Shown: positions 10,657 through 47,400, counted from the stretch's first letter. The stretch is 64,000 nt of DNA from Chrysaora quinquecirrha (GCA_014526335.1 JACTAT010000002.1:6542028-6606027); one strand, 5' to 3'. Translations and numbers: made by a program. Notes: a model not told the origin generated them from the letters alone.

Positions 10657-11817
10657 GTTGCCAGTTCTTTCACAAAGGGTAACAAATGGTCAGCTGCAGG
10701 AAATGTTTTTAGACGATTTTAAAGATTCTTTACAGATTTTGGGGCAAGGAGACAAAAGGCTTTGGATTGGCTCTCCGACACTTCACTTCATTGTATTTAA
10801 CTGTCACAAGCTAAATCGATTTGATGATGATTCTGCTTAATTTTGGCTTTCGTAAAAACCAATACAAACAAGTATGCATCATTTGCTGTCACCTTTTTAG
10901 GGAAAAGATCGAATGCGACCAAATGCGATGCATTTTATATGTAACGTTAACGTGAAGGCAACAATGATGCTATTTAAAATGAGAGCAAGCATTTGCAAGC
11001 TCAGAAATTCAACCTTTACCGCAAGCTGTGATTCCCAGTGAAGCATGAGGACTTTTAACTATGGTAGTACATTGAACAAGTAGCTTTTTCCAACGAGTTT
11101 TGATATTGGACACGCCTCACGAACATTTACTTGTAGACTACCGTATACAAAACGTACGCAAAACACACGCACTTCGCCATGCACAACACACGCGATAATG
11201 GTAAAGTCCGGCGTCGACGGCTGCGGCCGCAGATCTAGCGCACGCAAAAAGCAATCTCAAGCGTCAGAAACCCGGTCAGAAATGGCAAGACTGTTTGTTT
11301 TATGGTGTAGTTTTCTATTAAAACGCACAAGTATTTTGCATTTTAATGAATATTTCCAGATCTAAGATTTTATAATTTTAAATTGCAAATAAATCTAATA
11401 AGATAAGCATCTTCTGAGTTCGGTAACTTTGTTATTGAGATTTGAAAAGTTGCTTTTCACGTTAATTTTTTTGTCAATTTCCTTGCCTCGTTTTCGCGCT
11501 TTTTCTTAGTATTGAATAATATTGACTGATCAATGAAATATTTTACTTATTGATTGAAGTAATCATATTTCTTTATTCAACAGAATCTTAAAATTCTACA
11601 ATCGCAGCTTAAAGCAAAGTATTTCCTGCTTTTTCATTGACAAAAAGTCACCGACATTTTCATTGAAGAAAAGAGAGGCTGGCGATGTATACATCTCCTT
11701 CGCAGCGTCAAGGAAAACTGAAAGTTGATGATTGATGAAAGATTGACGTGTTTGCGAAGAAAACAAAAATGTCTTCATAAAAATTGAACTTCTGCTTGAT
11801 ATTTTGCTGTAAATACC
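10657..11817. other. Lipase 3' flank and AGAP 5' flank
   Basis: The region holds the presumed lipase 3' UTR (AATAAA at 11388-11393 is one candidate signal) and the AGAP promoter and 5' UTR. A small CpG-rich patch at about 11145-11250 stands out from the AT-rich surroundings. No gene is supported. Confidence 0.4.
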
Positions 11818-35408
<23,591 letters not shown>

Positions 35409-37390
35409 AAAAACTGTGATTATATTTTTGTTTTAATCGTTAAAATGAAATGCATCTATCTTCATTGAAGATTCAATGATTCTCTCCTCGAGAGAAATTA
35501 GGGTGTATAAGAATTGGAATTCTAAGGATGTGTTCTTCTAAACCTCCAAAATCTGCCGAATTTTGAAAACAGAATGCTTCCAAAAAAAAAGAATCCATGA
35601 TTTTCAAGAAACAAACAAACGTTCTTTCTTGAAAAACAGAAGTTGTTTTGAAGGCAATTTCTTTGCGAAATCTGCGAAACCTTCCAGCTCTAGAGTCTGC
35701 AGAGATTGGAGTCTCTAAAGTCACTAGAGTATCCAAACGTACGGGCTTTCGATCTCTCAGAAGTCTCCAGAAAAGGAAGATGCGGAGTCTCAGAAAAGCC
35801 TATAGAGCTTTCACGGTTAATAAGACCCGTTTATGCGATGAGCATCAAAGTTATCTTTGATTCCCTTTGAATACGTTAGAATTAGATTCTCCCGTCGGGG
35901 GTGCCTATTGCCCATCTTCCAACGATTTTCATAATGTATTCTCATTCTTAAAAACTATGTTTGAATTCACTGTTACATTTTCTTTGATCATAAACTAGAA
36001 TAGTTAGCGGTGTATCGCACGAAAATTGAACACATAATCAGCATTCATCACATTGTTATTTAATAAGAAGAGTATATTTTTATCTATCAATGTATCTAAC
36101 TGTCATGCACGTCTTGAAGTTATTATTAATAACCAACTAATACTACGAACTAACGAATATATATTGATATACAAGTAATTATAAATATGTCCTTAAATCA
36201 AGGGTGTTATGATTTTGTTTTTATGAAAATGATGGAAAATCATCTCAAATGCATACTTCTATTGTGTTTCTTCTGCTTTTTTGATGAAGCTTTGCGCGCT
36301 ACTGTAGTGGGTATGCAATGCATATTTGGTCTAGTTTGTTCCGTGCGACGGAAAAGGCTTGCAGTATGACGTATCCACAACAGCATGAATAATAAATCTG
36401 TATACTTTTAAACAGAAAATTTTTGGAGAGTTTAGGCTGCATAAAATAGGCCAAATAACTTGCCCTGCAAGCCTTTTTACAACTGGATAAGCAAGCAACT
36501 AAGGCTGAGATTTTGTTAAACATTTTGGTTAAGTTAGCTTTCTTTATGCAGTGCTTCATTGCAAACTTTTCAATTATATTTAAAAGCAAGAAAAGAGCTA
36601 AAAATGGCATACTAGTCGTTCTCTGAGGGCTGAAATTACCCTTCAAAATGATACCCAGCTTTAGAAAAATCGGCGAAAAGTATACTTCAAAATGTAAAAA
36701 ATACACTGTGCAAAATTGCGATAAACAGCTGAAACATGTTCATACTCTAAAGAGTGTCAGACGAGCTTTTAAGTACGAAAATGTTTCCGCTGTTTGCCGC
36801 AATTTTGGAGTTTTGTACAACACAAAAACTATACACTGTGCAACATTTAAGCAACAAATCCACTATTGGAGAATAGCGATTGTGTGTAATCGGCATCACC
36901 GTAAGATGCAGCGCCTCAGCAACATTGTCCCCGCATTGTGGATGCAAGCAAAGCTTTTGCTCGAATGCAGAGTCGGATTTTTGACAGTAGTGTAGAACCA
37001 TTAACCATTAACCATTAACGGGGCTGCAGAAAACAGCTGGCTGCTGGCTACAATTTTGCCACGCAAGCGCAGTTGCTCCAATTGAAACAGAGGCAGGTGT
37101 TTTCATTCGATAATTTATGTAAAACTTTTTCCAATTTATGATAAATTATGCAGAAGAAGCCAACTCAATGTTGTCTGTATTTATTTGATATTCTAAAGCA
37201 AATTAGGCCATGAAGACAGCTGCTGTACTTGGTCTGCCATTTTAATCTAAAGATTCACTTTCTGTGAGCTTCTTTCAGCAAGAAAAGGCTAATCTCATCT
37301 GTGTTCAAGCACTTTCAAGACTCAAAGACAGTCTAGAAAATCTGATTACACGAACAAGAAGCCTCGAAAGCTTGCAAACCATCTTCATCA
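35409..37390. other. Intergenic region after AGAP
   Basis: It holds the AGAP 3' UTR (AATAAA at 36391-36396 is one candidate signal), a decayed MITE at about 36400-36675, a copy of the CTCTAAAGAGTGTCAGACGA dispersed motif near 36743, and a short AACCATTA triplicate near 37000. A possible 5' UTR exon of the next gene starts after TTCTTTCAG at 37279. No coding gene is supported. Confidence 0.45.
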
Positions 37391-40300
37391 ATGCTACAAA
37401 TGTTCAAGTTTCAGCAAGACAAAGACGACAAGATGATTGCTCGAAGATACTCTCCACCACCGCCTGATCCGTATCCTTTACCAAGCCTTCGCTTAGTGAT
37501 TCTATGTGTTTCAGTAGCTGTTGCTTTAAGCATGATCGTCGTGATCCTGCTGATTGACGTCCGTCCCCCTCCTCTTTCTGACATCTTCCTCTCCCCTGCC
37601 TACTTTCCACTAGGCCAAGGCCTGCAGGTAAAAACTAGACGATGGTCAAGAAACGAGAAGCTCTGCTCAAACTATGGAGTGCCAAAGTTGATCATGAATG
37701 CCAGTGATGCATTATGTGGGCAGGCAGTTTGGCAAAGCTCTGCAGAAACTGAAGAGAGTGATCGATATGTCAACAGAGTGGATACCATATACAGATTTTT
37801 CAGGAATGAAAGCATAGCATCAACTTATTTCCAGCATTATTGGGGAAATGTACCACTGCCTCTGCCATTTGAACTTTACTCGGAAGAAACGAAAACATCT
37901 CCTACTGCTGGGAGTGAAATCAGGGCATTCAAATGGGATCCCGTTGTTGCCTATGATCAAAAGAATGATGCCGATGTTCAAAGATTGCATGCAAAATGTG
38001 GCATCAAAGGATGCAGTCATGTGTTCAAGCACATATTGTATATTTTTAGGTAATGCATCCTTGCTAACTACCTATAATTCCTTGTCTACATATAAGACAA
38101 TCATCCTATGCAGGCTATTGTTTTTTTAGAACATCCTTGCCAGTATGCAAACAGTGTTTCAAACTTCAGGCTTGATCCAAAGCAAGAAGATGTGGTTCCC
38201 TTGCTATAAATATTCTATGTTGGTCTTCAAGAATGAACCCTAGAGTGACTCTGTTCTCTCCTCCCTAACGTTATCCAAGTTTGCATGTTATCCGAGCAAA
38301 CTTTGATGGAGCTCAAACTGTAGATACTATTGATTGAATCCCATGCCCATGTTTTGCGATAGAGTTGCTATGTAGTGGAGGCATTTTGCTCGTAATTTGC
38401 TATATAATTATTTATGTTCTTCTAGGTATCGAGAAGTATTTGCAAGGTTGATAATTCAGGGATTCAATAACAGTAAGGATCCAAGACTTGGTGTTGAATT
38501 TGCTGGAAGGTAATACAACGAAATTAAGATATGGTCTTAAATTTTCTGTATTTGATCTTTTCCCTTGCAGTTGAAAACTAGGTTTAGGCTAAAGAGCCTT
38601 TTAGGGGGTGGTTCCCACTAGATAAACACCCCCAAATCAGTGTCTCTCATAACAATTGCCAAGGCAAACACAGCAATGCTTAAGGTGGTACTATCATACT
38701 TTCCAAGGTCATCGGAATCCTGCAATAAGCTTGATTGTTCATCCTTGGATAAGTAACCTGAGAAAAGGCTTTAGAATATTGATCCAGGGACACAAGCTGG
38801 GGGCTGCTTAGTATAGGGGTCTGGCACTCTACCATTTTCAAGAAAACTGAAAAATGAAGAGTTTTGTAGAGATTGCAGTTGTTGCATCTGTAGTTGAGGG
38901 TGGCTGTATGCCACTCTTCGTATCAGGGTTGTCTAGAGGCAGAATGTTGTGCCCTTGGGGAAATGTTTTTGTACTGGACCTTTAGAAAGTTTAAGGGGGA
39001 AGCATTAAGTGGATTTCAATTTCACAGGCCCCTGTGCAGCCCGGCCTCAGAGCTCTGACCCCATCAGACCCCCTGTGATTTAAGATAGTACTGCCTCTTG
39101 ATTTACCCCTGCCCCATCTCTCCCGGTGAGTTACCCCCACCCTATCTCTCCCAGTGAGTTACCCCTACCCATCTCTCCCAGTGCATTGAACTTAAAGTTT
39201 CTTTTTCACATAGCGTTAAGTATTATAATTTTTTATTTTTAGGCTTGCTGGCATAATGGTGGATTTGATAGCTCAAAACCAGCCTTCATCTCTTGATGCT
39301 TTTATATTAAATTTTCAGTCGGGTGTCAGATTTTTGACACGCACTCTACCAGCTGGTCTTCTCAATAAAGGTAAAATAATAAAACATTTATAGATACGTT
39401 TCATTTCACTCATTTTGACTCATAAATATTTGACGTGTTTTGTTTGCTAAAGAGAAGTGTGTCATTTTTCACACCTTAATAATGTAGTATACATGCGTTC
39501 TTTTGTTTTGTATTTTCATTTTCGTTTTGTATTTGTATTTTGTATTTCTATCATTACTTGCAAATAGTCATCTTCGCATCTGCCTAAATTTGAGTGCAGT
39601 TAAGGGAATGGTTTTCACACATTGAAACCCAAAGTTTGGGTCCCAAACTTACGGTAGGGTTCTGAAAGACTGAGTTGTACAAAACTCAAAGATAACCAAA
39701 AAGAGCGGAAACTTCTTTGCTTGGTCAGAGAACTTACTTGAAAGCTTTTTTCGTCCGACACTCCTCAAAGTATAAACATCAGAAACAGACCGAAACAATT
39801 GATGAAGGCGGGATGAATCTCAACAAATTTATACTCCGTTTCGGTCTGTTTCTGGCGTTTATACTCCGACTCTGACGATTGTCAGACGAAAAACTAGTAG
39901 GTGCAGCCGTATCTGTCTAAGTCGACTTCTATGGAGGATCATGAAAATGTTCCAACTAACAAAAAGTTGGATTTGTACGAATTTACCAAATAGTCTCGGA
40001 TTTTGCCTCAGCTATCACTAGATCCCCGTTTTATTGCCTTTGTCCATATAATGAATTATCGCAACTAATACAGCAGTTGTTAACAAAGAAAATCAATTTC
40101 AGCAATTTTTTCTATTTTGAATAGAAATGCAGCAAAAAAGTAGCCTATGCCGTTAGTCTTTCAGGGCTTTCTGGAGAATCGGGTATAGAGCTTTGCTAGA
40201 AGTCAATGTTGACGAGCTGACAACATCAATTTATTTCGCAGAAGTTAGCCAAGGGTACCGAAAAAAGCGTTCGAATTATAGAGATTCTAATTAATGGGGT

Positions 40301-43043
40301 TTTTTCAAGGGTTTGTTGGGGGGGGGCTCATCGGACCTGGAATTTCATTCGAATTAGTAAAAGTTCGAATTGGACAGAGTTGGCTGTATGACCGAAGATG
40401 TTTTCGCTATGTTTTCCCTTCTGAAAAGGGCAGTGTTAGCGTTAGGGTTATAGTCTGGGTGTATGGTCAAGGTTTTGCGCTTAAGGTTCGGAGTTGTTTA
40501 AAGTTACAGTAGGTTGGAGCTATATAAAGCTATAAGGGTTTCAATTTTCCGCCTTCCTTGTGTTGTGCCAAGCCTGTTGTACGCTAAAGTGCATCTTGCT
40601 TGCGCCTCTGCCCGTTTTTTTTTCATTTTAGTCTTATAATTCGCTTTATACTGCCCAGTTTGTTTTCTCCCGTCTCTCGATAAATCGTTACTCGCCTTTC
40701 CTTGTAAATCGTTATAACTGTTGGTATTCCTACCTTTTAGCCTATCTTGCCGTGTTTATGCTTGGCCAAGGTGTCATAGCATTATTTGATTTCGACTCTT
40801 GGATCGCGGTTATGGATCTTGTCACTTATCAACTCCGTCTCCTGTGGCAACATTTGATTGGTAAGCTTAGACTTATTACGTAAGAAATTTCAAGAGAAAA
40901 ACGACAACTTTTAAACGGCAAAACATGTTTCGAACATTCTATGAGACTTATTACATTCGTCGTAGTCTACGCTCCTCTACACTTCACCATCCAACTACTC
41001 TGAGGAAACAGCTGTATATTGTTGTAAGTTGTGACTTGTGAGAAGCTGTTTCTGTAAGAGTGGGAGGAAAGTGATAAGTCTATGGTAAGCTTATAAATTT
41101 CGTCATTTAAATTCAACAGTCGCTTAGCGAATAGAGCGATTAGAGCCCTGCGTTGCGACCAACAGCTTTGTGAAAAGCCTAAAAAAAACAATGTTTGTTC
41201 TGTGATTTGGTTTCTGAATTCATTGCTATTCCTGTTGCCCCTGTGTTCTGGTCAATTCGTCTTACGTTATAAAGTTCAACTCTAGACTCATCCACACCCG
41301 TGACCTCGCTCCCACTCTGAGGAAACAGCAATAGACGATTCCGTACAGCTGGTATCGGGTGGGAGGGGGATGTTGGCATTTAAACTAATGATTTTCGTTC
41401 TACACGTTTTTTTCTTATAAGAAACCGGTTTATAGAACTAATCACCCAGAAAGTTAAGAAACTTTTAGAACTAGGAGGAAGAAGTTAAGAAACTGTAGAA
41501 ATTTTTGCATCCGCTTTCCAACATACTGATTCACATTTGTGGAGGTAGTAATTAGCTCTCAAGCATTTCCGTGCAATTTCTCGCACCAGCGTAGCTAATT
41601 TCGTGCGATTTCTCGCATCTGTAAGCAATACTGTATCACGTGTATCCCACAGAAGGTTTTTTGTCGTTTTTACTGCAATTTATTTCAATTAATTAAGAAA
41701 CTGTTAAGAAACTTTTAAAACTAAAATTGGGCCAAAAATTAAGAAACTCTTAGAACTAGGCCCCGACCTAGGTTTCTTATAAAGAAAACGTGTATAATTG
41801 AATTTACAAAAATTTTATGGAAATTACACGTTTAAACAGCTTAATGCTTCTTGGTCAAATGCCCACGACGTCATCTTTTGTGGAATCTCCTATTATGTTG
41901 TGGTAGTTGTTTAGACTAACTACATAAGTCCCACTTCTTTCCTAGATGTTGTTGTTGTTTCTCTTACACTCGTTCAGTGTGGAGTGACAGATTAAAAGTA
42001 GGGGAGGGGAGCGTAAACTAGAGACACATCTAGCGAGTTTAGTAGTTGTTAGTAGCTGTTTTCGAAAAACTGGTAGTAGGAATGTAGACAACCTTACTTT
42101 ATAACCTATATAAGTAACCTCTAACCATAATCTAGAATTATGACCAAAATTATTGAGACAAGAGTCATGCACACATACTGGCCGGCCCCCCCACCCTTTG
42201 ATATCGGGGATGGGGGCATCACCATCAAGTTGTCTCACACGATTTTGACCAGGATTGGAGATAAGTTTTAATATGTTTCAAATTGATTTCTTTGCTCCGT
42301 TTTAGACGCGTCGTTCAAAGATCTGTACTTCTTAGCAGTGGCTGGCCTACTGCTACTCATACACCGAACACAAACATTCCTCATGGTACGTCTAACTGTT
42401 TTTATCTTTCTCTCTACGGTATTCTCCAACAAAATAGAAAATGATTAGGTTAATTAAACATGAAATGACATAAACTGAACTTCATTTGTGAATGCCTAGG
42501 GCCAGTCTATGTGTTATACACTTTTTGTAATAAGCAACCGCTCAATGAGCAACTAGGGCTGAACTGACCTTAAAATTAAGCAACTTGAGGGCTCAATTGA
42601 ATTACTGTAAGCAACTAAGAAGTCAAACAACCAAGCTTATTCTCTTTCTTGTGTTAGGAAATTGTTCTTCGTTCTTATGTTTTGCATGTTGAAGTTCGTT
42701 AGCTAACGTTTTTCCACTTACTGTCTCCCAAAAGTCATGTTGTAGGCCTAACATATGACGATTTTGACCCACGAAGTCAGGGGTGGTTAGTAGGTACAAA
42801 AAATGTTAAGCAACGTTTAAGCAACTTTGAAGGCTGAAATGTCTAAAATTTTAAGCACTTTGAGGGCTGGACGAAAGTCAAGTTGCTTATTAAAAAAAAG
42901 TGTACTTGCAAATACATGCAATTTTATTGTTGTTATCATTGTTGTTATTGTCGAGTATTTTGCGTCATGAATCCAAAAGTGGATTTCACGACGTGTAATT
43001 TTTATTTAGCTTCAAATTTTGTTTTTAGATTTTTGCTGTGTAG
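37391..43043 (+). CDS. Unrecognised membrane glycoprotein, five clear exons plus uncertain last exon
   Basis: Exons 37391-38049, 38426-38509, 39243-39370, 40741-40860 and 42306-42385 join in frame (phases 2, 2, 1, 1, 0) for 357 codons. The start could also be the Met codons at 37400 or 37433. A Pro-rich cytosolic N-terminus (YSPPPPDPYPLP) precedes a membrane segment at residues 34-55. A region with Cys residues and NxS/T sites (NAS, NES, NNS) follows, fitting a lumen-facing domain; YREVFARLI and GRLAGIMVDLI look like conserved helices. Hydrophobic stretches AYLAVFMLGQGVIALF and FLAVAGLLLLI near the C-terminus suggest further membrane segments. The last exon is unsure: a strong acceptor at 43028 would add four codons and stop at 43041-43043; alternatively the next in-phase acceptor at 44392 leads into the first TTC21B exon. 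I do not recognise the family and give no function. Confidence 0.7.
39740..39900. repeat. Dispersed CTCAAAGTATAAACATCAGA motif, inverted pair
   Basis: CACTCCTCAAAGTATAAACA and CAGAAACAGACCGAAACAAT are followed within 100 bases by their inverse (TTTCGGTCTGTTTCTGGCGT, TTATACTCCGACTCTGACGA). Single arms occur near 14588, 16125, 28985, 34000, 36743, 44035 and 57152. This is a dispersed MITE family, here in near-complete form. Confidence 0.55.
41403..41792. mobile_element. TA-flanked MITE with CACGTTTTTTTCTTATAAG ends
   Basis: Left CACGTTTTTTTCTTATAAG and right CTTATAAAGAAAACGTG are inverted; TA flanks both ends (41401-41402, 41793-41794). Inside are repeated AAGTTAAGAAACTTTTAGAA words. Same build as 45839-46227 and 42519-42902. 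Confidence 0.7.
42519..42902. mobile_element. TA-flanked MITE with CACTTTTTGTAATAAGCAAC ends
   Basis: Left CACTTTTTGTAATAAGCAAC and right GTTGCTTATTAAAAAAAAGT are inverted repeats; TA lies at both flanks (42517-42518, 42903-42904). Internal AAGCAACTTGAGGGCT words occur several times. The TA duplication and size fit Tc1/mariner-mobilised MITEs. Confidence 0.75.
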
Positions 43044-43299
43044 TGTAATTTGGATTTGGCGCTGGTGGCTCTCTCCATGCCAAGCCAAGGTCAGAAAGAG
43101 CTACCATGAATTTTCGAAATTAAGTTCAAACCCTGACGGCCTGTTCAAATTAAGCTTTTCCACTCCCAAAACTCCTGGTGGGGTATGTAATCAGGCACTT
43201 GGCCTTATGATTTTGGTTGTGAACATGCTTCCCAAGCTTACACACCCGTTTTAATACCAATTTCTTCTAAAGATATTGCCGGCCATAGATTTAGGCCCT

Positions 43300-43520
43300 G
43301 CTAAAACGATCAAACATTGTTGTTCAAACTTTTGAGACTTGCTCAGCAATGTTTTTCAGATTGGCCACGATACAATATTTTTGAAAAGTTCGAAAATATT
43401 TAATGCTTGTGTCATGCAAAAACGTTTGACAAGCAATGTTTTGTGATGTTGCAAAAATGGTAAACATTTTGCTTCACATGCAAATTTCGAATGTTTGACA
43501 AACAATGTTTGATCGCTTTG
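43300..43520. mobile_element. MITE of the CAAACATTGTTTG family
   Basis: It starts with CCCTGCTAAAACGATCAAAC and ends with its inverse GTTTGATCGCTTTGCTAAGA; inner words TTGACAAGCAATG and TTTTGTGATG are shared with the copies at 7881, 59635 and 60680. Confidence 0.65.
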
Positions 43521-44434
43521 CTAAGACCTTATTTGCAAACAAACAGAAAAAGAATTACCCCACTTCATACCATTTAAAATGCATGGAAAGTGTTTGAGAT
43601 TATCTCCTACAACAGCCTTGGCTTTTTATTAGTGTCTGTAAAACGAATTAACTTGTAGTTTAAAACTAACGCAATTGTATTTATTAGTCTGACTGTATGC
43701 CAAAAAAGTCATCGTGTATTAAAGTTACTTAAATATGAAGTGCATACACAGAAATTGATAATTAGTAATTTCGTGGAAATTTTTGTTTTTTTTTGTTGTT
43801 GTATTCTTCAGTATCCTGAGTAAGGTTATGGTTTAAATGATTCTAAAACAGATTTGCAGAAAACGGATAGGAAATCGTTTAGGGAAACGCTCATATAGCT
43901 CCGTCTCTTGCCATATATGCTAGTCAATATTTTGTGAAGGGCAGACGCTTCCACTTAGGCGTTTCGGAATCTGTCCACATGAAAACGCTCAATCTTCCAA
44001 ATTTGGGTAAAATTCTGCGTTTTTCAATTGTATCGGTCTGTTTGTGACGCTTTACCCTTTCTTCCTTCTTTTTTCTTTTTTTATTTTTTATTCTTTATAT
44101 ATTTTTTTGGCTCTTTTTGGCCCTGGTACCCAGGGTAGTGACGCTTACACTCGCTGGAGTATCAGACGAAAGAAGCTTTCCAGTATGTTCAAAAATGTTT
44201 CTGCTATTTCTCACAATGGTATAGAGATTTTATTGACCTCGACGGAGATTATTTCTGCAAAAATTTTTGACTGTCATTGGCACAAAAGCCCCCTCGCACC
44301 CCCTACACCCCTCTACAAACCGTCAATGCTTTATGGGTTCTTCGTTCGCCATATGTTGTTGTTGTTGCTCTTAGTTTATTGACTGTTGACAGTGGAAACG
44401 TCCTGAAAGTGAGCGAGGGAAGTTGGTTTCTGAA

Positions 44435-47400
44435 ATGGCTGCCACAGATTCAGTAACTTTGGTAAGATTTTTGCTGCTCCATACTAAATAAAAACAGTTA
44501 AACATTTCTTAGCACATAATCTATGTTTGGCCTTGCTACTGACATCAAGGGAGAATGATTAATTAGTTTGTGTAATTTGAGTTCAACGGTGAAGAGGTGG
44601 ATAACTTAGGCCAATCTCCTTCCCTGTGCTAATGGCGGTTTCTGGTCAAGAACTCGCCACGACCAAGTCGCCAGACTTTGCAAGTTATGTTGCCAATGTG
44701 TTCTGATCAACTCGCTACACCATTGGTGATCAACTTGCTTCAGCCTCACTCAGGCTGAAGTTTTAAAAAATTTATGTTATAATCTTCATGCCAATCTTAA
44801 TGAGCTTTTTGTGAAGGTAAAGGTGAAGAAGGTGCAATGGTGTGTTTAGCCCAAGTCACTAGGATCTCAGTGATATAATAGATTAATGAGACTTGGATCC
44901 TGGCTGTGACAGTTCAGCTGCAGTTTAGGGGTCCCTCGTTACAAGCCCGTAAGTGTTGTACAGCCTGAAATATTGGGGGCCGCTACCCCCAATCCCCATT
45001 CAACAGTACACATGTTGCAAATTTAATATAAAACTTACCTGCATGAAACATTTTCATGAAAAGTATTTAATTAGTTCTTTTCTTTTGTTTTTTTTGCTCG
45101 CAATATTTGAACCCCTTTCAAAATACAGTTCAATTACAATAATACAATTATCTAGGGACCCCTAAACTGCATTCTTACACCAAGCTTTATTTTGAATAAA
45201 AGTTTTTTTTTTGACAGGCTAAAATAAACAGCTGTTGTCAAGAAGGATATTACAGACAACTTCAGAATATCTGTTTGGATTCAGTACAGAAATATGGCCA
45301 TGACCCAGTGCTGTTATTTTGGAAAGCCTTTGGCATACTCATGGAAGGTATGGTGAAATAATTGAAGTCAGTTCCCTTACTACAGGGGAACCTTATCTTA
45401 TCAAAATGGGTTGTTTCTTTTTAAAAGCAATTGATCAAAATTAGCTTGACAACACTTGGCAAGGTGACTAAATGCTCTCAACATTTCACTTAACAAAAAG
45501 TCAAGCCTTGCCAAGTGAAAAGTTGAGAGTATTTGAACAAGGCTTTTTCCTCACTGAAGATGAGGTACAGTTTCATGTCTCTCATAGAACCCAGCAAACA
45601 TTTTATACTTATTTTTGGCATGTCAAATAACAAACTTACTGTCTTGGGCTTATAGCAGCTATAGTGAAGCCAAGTACAGCATATAGTCTGTCTCCAGTGC
45701 ACCGGGATAATTTGACCCTATATTTCCTTGTCCCTGCGTTTAATTTAAAGAAAAACAAAGCAAAAAGTCAAGGAATCTCTAAGGAGGTGAAGTTGAAGGT
45801 GAACTGGTGATTAATTGCCAGCCGCTAGAATCTCAGTACACGCTTTTTTTTATAAGGAACCTACCTCAAGGCCTAGTTCTTAAAGTTCCTTATTTTTGGA
45901 CCTCTTTTGAGGCAATCGTAGTTCAAAAAGTTCCTTAATAGTTCCTTAATTTTAACTGCACATACAGTGGTCATAACAATAATAGAGAGACACTTGCATG
46001 TGAGCAAAGCTCGGGACTACTCAAGGAAACATTTGATACATGCTTTAACGTACAATTTATGTGGATTTCGACTGCAAATGATAAATCTTGATTATTTGCA
46101 GTGATAAAAGCTTTCAACATTGAAAAGTTCCTTAATGATTTTCTCTTTAGTAGTATAAATTCTTTACATTTTCGGGCCTTCTACATGTAGGTTCCTTATA
46201 AAGTAGTTCCTTATAAAAAAAAGCGTGTAGTAGGTTAACTAATCAAGACCTCGACTCTGGCTATGACGCTACCATAGCTGCAGCTTGAACCCTGACCACA
46301 CTGAGCTCCTGATACCACAAGTCAACTGGATTACACCAGAACACCAGAGCACCTTCTATAGGAATTTTGAATACTCAAATTTGGCCGTCAGTTAAGGCAT
46401 TTTCTGTACTGAGCCTAAGTTAAACTCAGCTGTCAAATTTGTTATTTTTCTCACAACAGATCAAGTATCTGAGGCAATATCTGAGCTTGAAGGGATCAAA
46501 GACAAAAGAGATGTTGTATTGTGTTCTTGCATGGCACTGATAATAGCTTACAAAAGAACAAAGTCTGTGGATAGAGACACAGTTCGTCAACTAGAAGCCA
46601 AGCTTAAATCAGAAAGATCAAATTGTGGTGAAACAGCTTTGTACTTTGCTGGGATGTTTTTGTTTCACAGCGGAAAACCAGATAAAGCTAGAGAATATAT
46701 TGACAGAATGCTTAAAATGTCACCTCAGTCAAAAGAAGTAAGTTGATCATTCTTGTCCTTTTATTTGTATTTTGAAATGCTTTCTTTACAAGAAAAGTTA
46801 AGAAAGCTGTGTCTTATCTCTAACTGATAATACAGACCAATATATTGAACATGCCGAGGAATGCAAAACGGAATGGGCATACTGGCAAGCAGAACCTGAA
46901 ACTAACATGATAATGAATACAGTATGACATGAACATACTAACCAATGCAGCATTGCATTAACATGCTAGCAAATTGAGTATGGAACGAGCATGCTGACGA
47001 ATACAGCATGAAATGAAAATGCTGACGAATGCAGCATGAAAAGATCATGCTGACGAATGCAGTATGAAATGAAGATGCTGACGAATACAGTATGAAATGA
47101 AGATGCTGACGAATACAGTATGGAATTAAGATGCTAACAAATACAGTATGAAATGAACATGCTGATGAATACAGTTTGAAATGAGCATGCTAAGGAATAC
47201 AGTATGAAACGAACATGCTGATGAATACAGTACGAATTGAGTATGCTGACGAATACAGTACTATAAGATCATGCTGACGAATGCAGTATGAAATGAAGAT
47301 GCTAACGAATACAGTATGAAATGGACATGCTGATAAATACAATTTGAAATGAACATTCGAACGAATACAGTATGAAATGAGCATGCTATAAGGAATACAG

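Noticed and set aside
10514..10840. 108-codon frame overlapping the lipase end
   Set aside because: It is an out-of-frame shadow of the lipase gene for half its length.
37264..37467. 67-codon frame just before the membrane-protein gene
   Set aside because: It is in another frame than the long coding exon; the region is better read as 5' UTR.
42883..43254. 123-codon Cys-rich frame
   Set aside because: It begins inside a MITE end and crosses the likely last-exon acceptor at 43028; no domain is seen.
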